The notes below the pieces were generated by a model. That model did no database searches, had not been told where the DNA came from, and was given only the letters and a program-made list of their open reading frames with translations. A stretch of 8,388 nt of DNA from JBGSLN01 sp041740675 (GTDB lineage: Bacteria; Pseudomonadota; Gammaproteobacteria; JBGSLN01): positions 1-8,388 of the forward strand of contig JBGSLN010000011.1 of assembly GCA_041740675.1 (NCBI GenBank), given 5' to 3'. Below are positions 1 through 6,246 of the stretch, in pieces (position 1 is the stretch's first letter; the number at the start of each line of letters is the position of its first letter). The translations under genes and the position numbers were made by a program.

Positions 1-1207
1 TTACTGTTAAATCTTGAGCTGTAAGGATTTTATCGTCATGTGTTTGAATTAATAAACCAGAAGGGATTCGTTTATAATCAAAATCAGTTTCAGTGTTTGC
101 CCAAACTCCAGTAACTAACAAACGCACATTTTTTTTATTTGAAAAAATAATTTCAGCTTCTTTACTAATTTTGGGTGCTATCACTACTTCTACAAATTGA
201 TTGGCAACAATTTTCTCAGCGACATCTTTGTCAACGGTGTTATTAAAAGCAATAATACCACCGAATGCAGACGTCGGGTCAGTTTTATAAGCGTGTTCAT
301 ATGCAGACAATAAATGCTTACCAAGTGCAACACCGCAGGGATTCGCATGTTTAACGATCACACAGGCAGGTTCTTGAAAACTTTTGACACATTCTAGGGC
401 AGTATCAGCATCGACGATGTTGTTAAATGATAACTCTTTGCCTTGAATTTGTGTAGCCGTAGTTACACTGATACTCGAAGCATTAGGTTCAATATATAAT
501 GCTGCTTGCTGATGTGGATTTTCACCATAGCGTAAATCTTGTTTTTTCTGAAACTGCAAAGTTAATTTGTCAGGAAAGGTTTTTGTGTGAGTCTGCGTCT
601 CATCAATTTTCACAAGATAATTTGTAATTGCAGAGTCATAATTTGCAGTGTATAAGAAAGCCTTTTTCATTAAAGCAAACCGAGTTGCTTTTGTTAAACC
701 ATGATTATTTTCTAATTCAGAAATGATTAATGCATAATCAGCAGGATCAACCACTACTCCTACATCGAAGTAATTTTTAGCTGCAGCTCGAATCATCGTT
801 GGGCCGCCAATATCTATGTTTTCAATAGCATCACTTAATTGGTGAGTTGGATCAGCAACGGTTTGTTGAAAAGGATAGAGGTTTGCTATGACTAGATCAA
901 TAGGCTGAATTTGATGAGTCTGCATGATAGCAGTATCTAATTGACGACGGCCTAAAATGCCTCCAGCAATTTTAGGATGTAAAGTTTTTACTCTTCCATC
1001 CATGATTTCAGGAAACTCAGTGTAATTGGAAACATCAATGACAGAAATGTTATTTTCTTTAAGAAGTTTGGCAGTACCACCAGTAGAAAGGATTTCAATA
1101 TTGAGTGCCGCAAGACAGGTTGCCAATGTAACAATGCCAGATTTATCAGACACACTTAATAAAGCTCGTCTGATCGTGCTAACCTCGGCACTGTTAACAT
1201 TGAACAT
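1..1207 (-). CDS. purH: Bifunctional AICAR formyltransferase / IMP cyclohydrolase PurH (3' end cut off by window)
   Basis: PurH catalyses the last two steps of de novo IMP synthesis: formyl transfer from 10-formyl-tetrahydrofolate to AICAR, then ring closure of FAICAR. The window holds the first 402 codons with no frameshift; roughly 120 C-terminal residues should lie beyond the left edge (E. coli PurH is about 529 aa). The N-terminal MGS-like cyclohydrolase domain carries LLSVSDKSGIV (16-26), the phosphate-binding STGGTAKLL (41-49), DGRVKTLHPK (70-79) and ENIDIGGPTMIRAAAKN (129-145). The transformylase domain shows KKQDLRYGENPHQQAA (221-236), the catalytic Lys286-His287 pair in VKHANPCGVA, and KTDPTSAFGGIIAFN (308-322). 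The ATG at 1207 is chosen because homology begins a few residues later; its ribosome site is weak (AAGAAG about 8 bases upstream). It follows fis by 12 bases and is probably cotranscribed with it, as I recall for Pseudomonas. Confidence 0.97.
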   Translation of the reverse strand, partial: MFNVNSAEVSTIRRALLSVSDKSGIVTLATCLAALNIEILSTGGTAKLLKENNISVIDVSNYTEFPEIMDGRVKTLHPKIAGGILGRRQLDTAIMQTHQIQPIDLVIANLYPFQQTVADPTHQLSDAIENIDIGGPTMIRAAAKNYFDVGVVVDPADYALIISELENNHGLTKATRFALMKKAFLYTANYDSAITNYLVKIDETQTHTKTFPDKLTLQFQKKQDLRYGENPHQQAALYIEPNASSISVTTATQIQGKELSFNNIVDADTALECVKSFQEPACVIVKHANPCGVALGKHLLSAYEHAYKTDPTSAFGGIIAFNNTVDKDVAEKIVANQFVEVVIAPKISKEAEIIFSNKKNVRLLVTGVWANTETDFDYKRIPSGLLIQTHDDKILTAQDLTV

Positions 1208-1219
1208 AATTACATCTTC

Positions 1220-1510
1220 TTATTCTAAGTTGTAGATTTTCAACTTCTTACGAAGAGTGCCACGACTAATGCCCAGAAAAATAGCAGCCTTACTTTGGTT
1301 GCCTCGAGTGTAAGACATCATTGCTTCTAATAATGGGCGTTCAACTTCACCAAGCACCATCTCGTACAAATCACTTGGGTGTTGATCACCTAATTGTGAA
1401 AAGTAGTTAGATAGGGCACGTTGCACACATTCACTCATGGAACAGTTTGGAGTGTGTGTGGTCGTAGTTGTTGTTGCATTAAGAGCAACTGGTGCATCAA
1501 AATTTGCCAT
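1220..1510 (-). CDS. fis: DNA-binding nucleoid protein Fis
   Basis: Fis is a small homodimeric DNA-bending protein that shapes the nucleoid, activates rRNA and other promoters and assists site-specific recombinases. From the ATG at 1510 it has 96 residues (E. coli Fis has 98). The core helices NYFSQLGDQHPSDLYEMVLG (35-54) and VERPLLEAMMSYTRGNQ (56-72) and the C-terminal helix-turn-helix GNQSKAAIFLGISRGTLRKK (70-89) closely match the family; Arg83, Thr85, Arg87 and Lys88 correspond to the E. coli DNA-contacting residues. An in-frame ATG at 1531 would add seven residues but has no ribosome site, while 1510 has a G-rich one (AAGGGGGG, 9 bases upstream). The N-terminal arm is unusual: it contains six consecutive threonines (13-18) instead of the typical beta-hairpin sequence. 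dusB, the usual upstream partner, is absent; purH follows after 12 bases. Confidence 0.96.
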   Translation of the reverse strand: MANFDAPVALNATTTTTTHTPNCSMSECVQRALSNYFSQLGDQHPSDLYEMVLGEVERPLLEAMMSYTRGNQSKAAIFLGISRGTLRKKLKIYNLE

Positions 1511-1566
1511 AGGTTGTTTCCCCCCTTCCATTAGGCAAGTTAAAAAATCCCATAAAAATCATTATG

Positions 1567-1580
1567 TTAATATGTATTAA
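1567..1580. repeat. Near-perfect 14-base palindrome in the fis leader
   Basis: The sequence is TTAATATGTATTAA: 6-base arms TTAATA/TATTAA are exact inverted repeats around a central TG. It lies about 26-39 bases downstream of the predicted fis transcription start and 57 bases or more upstream of the start codon. It could be an operator, but an AT-only palindrome is not rare in such AT-rich DNA. Confidence 0.35.
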
Positions 1581-1589
1581 AAATAGGCT

Positions 1590-1604
1590 GGTTAAGCATT
1601 CAAC
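1590..1604. promoter_or_regulatory. Candidate Fis binding site at the fis start point
   Basis: The 15-mer GGTTAAGCATTCAAC has the G...C spacing of the degenerate Fis consensus GNTYAAWWWTTRANC, matching at all fixed positions except the central GC (positions 7-8) and C at position 12. It covers about +2 to +16 relative to the predicted start at 1606, a position where bound Fis would block the promoter. Fis is known to repress its own promoter in E. coli. The GC-containing centre weakens the case, because Fis prefers AT-rich centres. Confidence 0.3.
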
Positions 1605-1612
1605 ATTCGACC

Positions 1613-1640
1613 ATTATAACACTGGGTTAATTAAGCACAA
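1613..1640 (-). promoter_or_regulatory. Sigma-70 type promoter for fis-purH
   Basis: The -10 is TATAAT (1618-1613, 6/6 to consensus) and the -35 is TTGTGC (1640-1635, only TTG conserved), separated by 16 bases. It lies at the right distance to drive fis-purH independently of the accBC-prmA operon, which makes sense because dusB, whose promoter serves fis in E. coli, is missing. The bases after the -10 (GGTCGAA) are not a strongly GC-rich discriminator. Activity is inferred from sequence only. Confidence 0.6.
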
Positions 1641-1696
1641 GTGATTATTTTATACTCTTCATTTTTCGCTCAGCTGCAACTCGAGCCGCTGCAGAT

Positions 1697-2581
1697 TTAT
1701 TTTTTAGTACCCGATAATAATACCCATTCTTCTTGAATTTTTGGTTCAGCTAATTCAAAGAAATCATGATAGGTATTTAGAACTTTTTCCATTTGTTCAA
1801 TGAGTATGCCAGAAAGTGCAATCTGACCATGAGTTTTTACTAATGTCGCAAAACGTGTTGCAAGTGCAATTAATGGATTTGCAAGAATATTAGCAATTAA
1901 AACATCGGCCTGGAGGCTTTCAAATTGTTCAGGCATCAATGTAATTAATTGACTTTCAGAAATTTGATTACGTTTAGCATTTTCTATCGTTGCAGTTAAT
2001 GCTTGAGGATCATTGTCAATAGCATAAACCATAGTAGCGCCTAATTTGAGCGCAGTGATTCCCAAAATTCCTGAACCACAGCCATAATCAATGACGGTTT
2101 GACCAGGCAGAATAGTTCTTTCTAACCATTCTAAACATAACGCTGTTGTAGGATGTGTTCCAGTACCAAAAGCAAGTCCCGGATCTAAAAGCACAACTAC
2201 AGCGTTTTTATCTTCTATTACTGGTAAATATTCTTCAGGCGTAACCCAAAGTTTTTTGCCAAATTGTAGAGGTTTGAAATGTTCAAGCCACTCACGAGTC
2301 CAATTTTTTTCTTGTAAAGGGACTAGGCGGTATTCTAGATTTTTATCGAATAAAAATACCCGTAATTGCTCCAGTAATATTTCGATATCGGTATCCTCAG
2401 GGAATAATGCGGACACCCAAGCTTCATCCCATAACGGTGTTTCACCAGGGCCAGGTTCGAGAATTGGTTGATTTTTTGCATCGAATAAAGTTATTGCTTC
2501 TGAACCCAAAGCCATTAACACATCACTAATAAGTTCTGCATTCAGAGCTGTGGCTTTTATTTGCAATTGAATCCAATTCAT
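1697..2581 (-). CDS. prmA: Ribosomal protein L11 methyltransferase PrmA
   Basis: PrmA uses S-adenosylmethionine to trimethylate amino groups of ribosomal protein L11 in the cytoplasm. The 294 residues match the usual length (E. coli 293). An N-terminal L11-binding domain begins MNWIQLQI and contains the conserved WTREW (94-98) and GKKLWVTP (108-115). The class I methyltransferase domain carries LDPGLAFGTGTHPTT (132-146), the SAM-binding motif VIDYGCGSGILGI (163-175), the acidic AIDNDPQA (187-194) and the substrate-site ANILANPL (230-237). The C-terminus EEWVLLSGTKK resembles the E. coli ending, so the TAA at 1697 is genuine. The ATG overlaps the accC stop by one base (TAATG), which suggests translational coupling. 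In E. coli panF lies between accC and prmA; here prmA directly follows accC. Confidence 0.97.
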   Translation of the reverse strand: MNWIQLQIKATALNAELISDVLMALGSEAITLFDAKNQPILEPGPGETPLWDEAWVSALFPEDTDIEILLEQLRVFLFDKNLEYRLVPLQEKNWTREWLEHFKPLQFGKKLWVTPEEYLPVIEDKNAVVVLLDPGLAFGTGTHPTTALCLEWLERTILPGQTVIDYGCGSGILGITALKLGATMVYAIDNDPQALTATIENAKRNQISESQLITLMPEQFESLQADVLIANILANPLIALATRFATLVKTHGQIALSGILIEQMEKVLNTYHDFFELAEPKIQEEWVLLSGTKK

Positions 2582-3924
2582 TAATGAATTCCCAGCAACT
2601 TTTCTAAATAATGAATGTTCTGACCACCCGTAACAAAATTTGCATTTCGCATAATTCTTTCATGTAATGAGATGTTAGTACGAATGCCATCAACGATCAT
2701 TTCACCCAAAGCGTTTTTCATGCGCGCAATAGCGGTTAAACGATCTGGACCATAGGCGATCACTTTAGCTAATAATGAGTCATAATGTGGGGGTACGCGA
2801 TAACTACTATAAATATGCGTATCTACTCGAATACCTGGCCCACCTGCAGGATGATAATGAGTAATAAGCCCAGGGCTAGGAACAAAAGTTTGTGGATCTT
2901 CAGCATTGATACGGCACTCAATTGCATGTCCAGCAAATTTCACATCCTCTTGTTTTATACTTAATGGCATGCCACTCGCAATCCGTAATTGTTCTTTTAC
3001 AATATCTATACCTGTAATTAATTCAGTAACAGGGTGTTCAACTTGCACACGTGTGTTCATTTCGATGAAATAAAATTTTCCATCTTCATATAAGAATTCA
3101 AAAGTACCTGCGCCTCGATATTTTAATTGTTGACAAACTTTCACACAGAGATTGCCAATGGCATTTCGTTGTTCTTCAGTAATACCAGGTGCAGGCGCTT
3201 CTTCAATGACTTTTTGATGACGGCGCTGCATCGAACAATCTCGCTCACCTAAATGAATCGCGTTACCATGGCCGTCTCCAATAACTTGGATTTCAATATG
3301 CCGCGGATTTTCTAGAAATTTCTCCATGTATACCATGTCGTTGCCAAAGTTATTTTTGGCTTCACGACGAGCCATCGAGATTGAATTTAATAAAGTTGCT
3401 TCTGAACGAACTACTCGCATTCCTTTACCACCACCACCACCAGACGCTTTAACAATCACAGGGTAACCAATTTTTTTAGCTACTTCTAAATTTCGTTTAT
3501 CATCCAGTGTTAAGGGACCATCAGAACCAGGTACGCACGGTAAGCCAGCAGTTTTCATCGCACTAATCGCCGAAACTTTATCACCCATAAGTCGGATAGT
3601 GTTTGCATGAGGGCCAATAAAAGTAAAACCACTTTGTTCAACCCGTTCTGCAAAATCAGCATTTTCGGCAAGAAAACCATAACCAGGATGTATGCCATTA
3701 GCATCCGTGACTTCTGCAGCACTAATGATCCGTGGAATATTTAAATAGCTGTCGGTGGCGCTTGCAGGACCAATACAAACAGCTTCATCAGCTAGTCGAA
3801 CATGAATTAAATCTCTATCCGCTGTGGAGTATGCCGCAACCGTTTTTACCCCTAATTCTTTGCAGGCACGTAAAATTCTAAGTGCAATTTCTCCACGATT
3901 CGCGATAACAACTTTATTTAACAT
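2581..3924 (-). CDS. accC: Biotin carboxylase subunit of acetyl-CoA carboxylase, AccC
   Basis: AccC carboxylates the biotin on AccB using ATP and bicarbonate, the first half-reaction of acetyl-CoA carboxylase in fatty-acid synthesis. At 447 residues it matches the family (E. coli 449). The N-terminal Rossmann-like domain opens with VVIANRGEIALRI (5-17). The ATP-grasp domain shows Lys116, Lys159, the glycine-rich loop SGGGGGKGMR (161-170), His209, the CSMQRRHQK segment with Lys238, and Glu276. The active-site strand EMNTRVQVEHPVTE (288-301) supplies Glu288, Asn290, Arg292, Gln294 and Glu296; Arg338 lies in ECRINAEDP. These fall at the same numbers as I recall for E. coli, so catalysis should be intact. 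The start has a good ribosome site (GAGG, 6 bases before the ATG), 12 bases after the accB stop. Confidence 0.98.
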   Translation of the reverse strand: MLNKVVIANRGEIALRILRACKELGVKTVAAYSTADRDLIHVRLADEAVCIGPASATDSYLNIPRIISAAEVTDANGIHPGYGFLAENADFAERVEQSGFTFIGPHANTIRLMGDKVSAISAMKTAGLPCVPGSDGPLTLDDKRNLEVAKKIGYPVIVKASGGGGGKGMRVVRSEATLLNSISMARREAKNNFGNDMVYMEKFLENPRHIEIQVIGDGHGNAIHLGERDCSMQRRHQKVIEEAPAPGITEEQRNAIGNLCVKVCQQLKYRGAGTFEFLYEDGKFYFIEMNTRVQVEHPVTELITGIDIVKEQLRIASGMPLSIKQEDVKFAGHAIECRINAEDPQTFVPSPGLITHYHPAGGPGIRVDTHIYSSYRVPPHYDSLLAKVIAYGPDRLTAIARMKNALGEMIVDGIRTNISLHERIMRNANFVTGGQNIHYLEKLLGIH

Positions 3925-3936
3925 AGGTTGCCTCGC

Positions 3937-4401
3937 TTATTCAATTACGAACAGTGGTTGATCAAATTCAACAGGTTGACCATTTTCAACTAAACGTGCT
4001 TTTAAAACACCCGCTTTATCAGCTTCAATCTGATTAAACATTTTCATAGCTTCAATGATGCAAAGCACGTCACCCGTTTTGATGGTTTGGCCAACTTTAA
4101 CAAAATCATCTGCACCTGGAGAGGGTGCTAAATACATCGTACCAACCATAGGTGAACGTTGGACATGTCCGGTTAATGCTTGAGAGCTAATTTTTTCTTT
4201 TGCTGTAGCTTCTGTGGAGGTTGGCATTGCTGATGACGTAGCTGTTTCAGCATATACTTGATGAATTGGAGCAGGTGCATAAGCAGCTGTCACATTGGTA
4301 CGACTAATTCGCACTGATTCTTCAGCTTCTTTTATTTCTATTTCTGCAATACCTGTTTCATTGATTAATTCGATTAGTTTTCTAATTTTGCGAATATCCA
4401 T
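3937..4401 (-). CDS. accB: Biotin carboxyl carrier protein AccB (BCCP)
   Basis: AccB carries biotin between the AccC and AccAD half-reactions of acetyl-CoA carboxylase. From the ATG at 4401 it has 154 residues (E. coli 156). The N-terminus MDIRKIRKLIELINETGI is near-identical to E. coli. A flexible Ala/Pro/Ser/Thr-rich linker (about 36-75) leads to the biotinyl domain (77-154), with biotinylated Lys120 in the canonical EAMKM, exactly 34 residues from the C-terminus as in E. coli. The domain includes VQRSPMVGTMYLAPSPGADD, which covers the typical protruding 'thumb'. A TTG four codons upstream (4413) is in frame but overlaps the ribosome binding site itself, so it is not the start. The gene sits 13 bases after aroQ and 12 before accC. 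Confidence 0.98.
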   Translation of the reverse strand: MDIRKIRKLIELINETGIAEIEIKEAEESVRISRTNVTAAYAPAPIHQVYAETATSSAMPTSTEATAKEKISSQALTGHVQRSPMVGTMYLAPSPGADDFVKVGQTIKTGDVLCIIEAMKMFNQIEADKAGVLKARLVENGQPVEFDQPLFVIE

Positions 4402-4407
4402 TGAATT

Positions 4408-4411
4408 CTCC
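4408..4411 (-). promoter_or_regulatory. Ribosome binding site that fixes the accB start
   Basis: GGAG lies 6 bases before the ATG at 4401. The alternative in-frame TTG (4413-4411) shares a base with this motif, so both cannot be used as start and ribosome site. Homology also favours 4401. Confidence 0.7.
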
Positions 4412-4414
4412 AAC

Positions 4415-4858
4415 TTACGCTTTTGTTAAATAATGATTTGCACCATAAAGTGCTAATTCATAACCATGAGTACCCAAACCTGAAATGATACCTACTGCAA
4501 TATCTGATAAAAAAGACTGATGACGAAATTTTTCTCGTGCAAAAACATTACTAATATGAATTTCTATAAAAGGAATTTTTACCCCAAGAAATGCATCTCT
4601 CAAAGCAATACTCGTGTGTGTATAAGCGCCTGGATTAATGATGATAAAATCAATTTCATCATGCATGGCTTGATGAATGGATTGAATTAATTCATGTTCA
4701 GCATTGGATTGAAAATGAGTTAAGCTATGACCAAATTCTATTGATTTGACCGATAAGTTTTGGGCAATTGCTAATAGGGTTTCAGATCCGTAAATATGGG
4801 GTTCACGGATGCCTAACAAGTTTAAATTGGGGCCATTTAGTAACAGTATTTTTGCCAT
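4415..4858 (-). CDS. aroQ: Type II 3-dehydroquinate dehydratase AroQ
   Basis: AroQ dehydrates 3-dehydroquinate to 3-dehydroshikimate, the third step of the shikimate pathway to aromatic amino acids; the type II enzyme is a dodecamer. The 147 residues are typical of the family. Visible motifs are ILLLNGPNLNLLGIREP (4-20) with Arg18, HIYG with catalytic Tyr23, HFQSNAEHELI (48-58), IINPGAYTHTSIALRDA (73-89) with Asn75 and His81, FIEIHISN (97-104) with Glu99 and His101, and FRHQSFLS with Arg112. Open frame continues upstream to a GTG at 4924, but the family begins at MAKILLLNGPN, so 4858 is chosen; the ribosome site there is poor (AGAGA, about 12 bases away). It leads the accBC-prmA run. Linkage of aroQ to accBC is common outside the enterics. 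Confidence 0.96.
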   Translation of the reverse strand: MAKILLLNGPNLNLLGIREPHIYGSETLLAIAQNLSVKSIEFGHSLTHFQSNAEHELIQSIHQAMHDEIDFIIINPGAYTHTSIALRDAFLGVKIPFIEIHISNVFAREKFRHQSFLSDIAVGIISGLGTHGYELALYGANHYLTKA

Positions 4859-5088
4859 AATCGATAATAGTCTCTTTTTGCATTTTATCTTGCTATTCAC
4901 ATACTGATTTATATTTTCAGTCACTCAAAACCACTCATCGCCTTTTGTTACTAGTGTGCTATTATGAATAACAGGTTTGAGTCATTAAATTTCGTCAAAC
5001 TTGCTGGGAAATGTAGCTAAAATTCGACTATTTGTCCAGAGCTAAAGGTAAAAGACGAAAAATATTTCAAAAAAGGTAAATGTTTATT
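4859..5088 (-). promoter_or_regulatory. queG-aroQ intergenic region, presumed aroQ-accBC-prmA control region
   Basis: These 230 bases contain no convincing gene. The minus strand has scattered promoter-like elements: CATAAT (4966-4961) with TTTAAT (4989-4984) at 17 bases, and TTGACG (4998-4993) whose best -10 is TGTTAT (4973-4968) at 19 bases. Neither pair is strong, and they could belong to one promoter region. Just after the queG stop there is a tiny AT-only hairpin (GTTTA-AAA-TAAAC, 5094-5082) and pyrimidine-rich DNA, but no GC stem, so no terminator is called. The 9-mer AAAGGTAAA occurs twice on the plus strand (5044-5052 and 5072-5080). Confidence 0.4.
4961..4989 (-). promoter_or_regulatory. 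Weak candidate promoter for aroQ-accB-accC-prmA
   Basis: The -10 is CATAAT (5/6 to consensus) and the -35 is TTTAAT (3/6), with a 17-base spacer. A nearby TTGACG is a better -35 by sequence but does not pair well with any -10. The position, about 100 bases upstream of the aroQ start, is plausible. This is only a best guess in an AT-rich gap. Confidence 0.25.
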
Positions 5089-6156
5089 TTAAACAATGCT
5101 TTTTTGGTTATGTTGTTTTATTGCCCATTCAACATGTTCTCGAACCAATGCGGAAGCATGATTTATTTTATTTTGTAAAGCATTTATAATTTCTGGCGCA
5201 GTTGTTGCGTTTCCTAATGCAACAGCAATATTACGTAACCAACATTCATAACCAATACGACGAATTGCCGAGCCTTCTAATTTTTGGTAAAAGTCAGTTT
5301 CTGTCCAATTGAATAATTCAATTAAGGTAATTTCGTTTAGCTGATGCCGGCTTAAAAAAGCTGTTTCCATCGTCGGCTTTGCAAATTTGTTCCATGGACA
5401 AACTAATTGACAGTCGTCACAACCATAAATTCGATTTCCCATCAGTGACCGTAATTCAACTGGAATAGACTCGCGTAATTCAATAGTGAGATAAGAAATA
5501 CAACGGCGAGCATCAATTTGAAAGGGGGCGATAATGGCTTGGGTGGGGCAAACATCTAAGCAAGCATGACAAGAACCACAATGTTCCTTAGCAAGGGTAT
5601 CTATTGGTAAAGGTAAGTCAGTATAAATTGTTCCTAAAAAAAACCATGATCCTGCCTTTGTATTAATTAAATTGGTACTTTTGCCAATCCAACCTAAACC
5701 TGCTTTTTCTGCCAAAGGTTTTTCCATCACCGGGGCACTGTCAGCAAAAACACGGTAATTTGCCTCACCCATTTTGATTTCCATTTTTATGGCTTCCATC
5801 AATTGATTCAAACGTTTTCGTATTAATTTATGATAATCTTTACCAAGGGCATAGCGTGAAATAAATGCGAGTTGAGAATTTGCCAAGGTTTTTTTAATAT
5901 TCGCATTGGGTGGTAAATAGTCCATTCTTGCACTAATTACTCGAACTGTTTGTGGTACTAATTCAGCCGGACGAGATCTACGCAGGCCATGTTTTTCCAT
6001 AAAACTCATTTTGCCATGGAATTTTTTTTCCAACCAAGCTTGTAGACGAGCCTCTGCTTGATCTAAATGGATATCTGTAATACCAATTTGTTGAAAACCG
6101 AAGGATTTGCCCTTAGCTTTAATTATTCTTGCAATGTGGTCTAAATCAAGTTGCAT
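5089..6156 (-). CDS. queG: Epoxyqueuosine reductase QueG
   Basis: QueG performs the last step of queuosine synthesis, reducing epoxyqueuosine to queuosine in the wobble base of GUN tRNAs, using cobalamin and two [4Fe-4S] clusters. With the ATG at 6156 it has 355 residues (E. coli about 379; the C-terminal tail is shorter). Motifs: GFQQIGITD (20-28), SRYALGKDYHK (100-110), FADSAPVMEKPLAEKAGLGW (137-156) with the likely catalytic Asp139, the ferredoxin-like CGSCHACLDVCP (Cys193, 196, 199, 203), RRCISYLTIE (Cys219) and YGCDDCQLVCPWN (Cys246, 249, 253). All eight cluster cysteines are present. The C-terminus (GSAIRRIGYECWLRNIAVAL, 295-314) is HEAT-like. An ATG at 6207 would add 17 residues, but homology begins at MQLDLDHIA and that ATG lies upstream of the likely -10; neither start has a clear ribosome site. 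It is divergent from hflK. Confidence 0.96.
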   Translation of the reverse strand: MQLDLDHIARIIKAKGKSFGFQQIGITDIHLDQAEARLQAWLEKKFHGKMSFMEKHGLRRSRPAELVPQTVRVISARMDYLPPNANIKKTLANSQLAFISRYALGKDYHKLIRKRLNQLMEAIKMEIKMGEANYRVFADSAPVMEKPLAEKAGLGWIGKSTNLINTKAGSWFFLGTIYTDLPLPIDTLAKEHCGSCHACLDVCPTQAIIAPFQIDARRCISYLTIELRESIPVELRSLMGNRIYGCDDCQLVCPWNKFAKPTMETAFLSRHQLNEITLIELFNWTETDFYQKLEGSAIRRIGYECWLRNIAVALGNATTAPEIINALQNKINHASALVREHVEWAIKQHNQKSIV

Positions 6157-6246
6157 CTGTATTTCAATATTTATATTAAAACTAGAGTATAAATGAAAAA
6201 TACTCATGAGGCGAAAGCAAGAAGTGTTAGAAATACTAGAAAATCC

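Larger units (their letters stand above)
1511..1696 (-). promoter_or_regulatory. prmA-fis intergenic region: fis promoter and 5' leader
   Basis: This 186-base gap holds no complete gene. On the minus strand there is a perfect -10 TATAAT (1618-1613) with a -35 TTGTGC (1640-1635) at a 16-base spacing, giving a predicted start near 1606 and a leader of about 95 bases before the fis ATG. A second, weaker candidate is TTGCAG followed by TATAAA (about 1654-1649) with a 19-base spacer. The leader includes a near-perfect palindrome (1567-1580) and a Fis-like 15-mer at the start point (1590-1604). The segment just after the prmA stop is locally GC-rich, with three 6-base palindromes (CTGCAG, CTCGAG, CAGCTG), but no stem followed by a U-run, so I do not call a terminator. 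Confidence 0.6.

Noticed and set aside
1026..1235. Plus-strand 69-residue open frame inside purH
   Set aside because: It is antisense to strongly conserved PurH codons and carries no recognisable motif.
1511..1531. Upstream ATG at 1531 as the fis start
   Set aside because: It has no ribosome site, and the extra residues MEGGKQP are a translation of the G-rich ribosome site used by the ATG at 1510.
1665..1696. Cluster of CTGCAG, CTCGAG and CAGCTG as a terminator after prmA
   Set aside because: The possible stems are only 5-6 bases with bulges and are followed by GAAAAATGAAGAG, not a U-run, on the transcribed strand.
2256..2471. Plus-strand 71-residue open frame inside prmA
   Set aside because: It is antisense to conserved PrmA sequence and rich in Ser, Cys and Asn as expected of a shadow frame.
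4859..4924. GTG at 4924 as the aroQ start
   Set aside because: It would add 22 residues unlike any AroQ N-terminus and has no ribosome site; the family starts at MAKILLLNGPN.
5082..5094. GTTTATTTTAAAC hairpin as the queG terminator
   Set aside because: A 5-base stem with only one G-C pair, overlapping the stop codon, is too weak for an intrinsic terminator.
6157..6207. ATG at 6207 as the queG start
   Set aside because: The 17 added residues have no family match, and the ATG lies upstream of the best -10 box, so it would not be on the transcript from that promoter.
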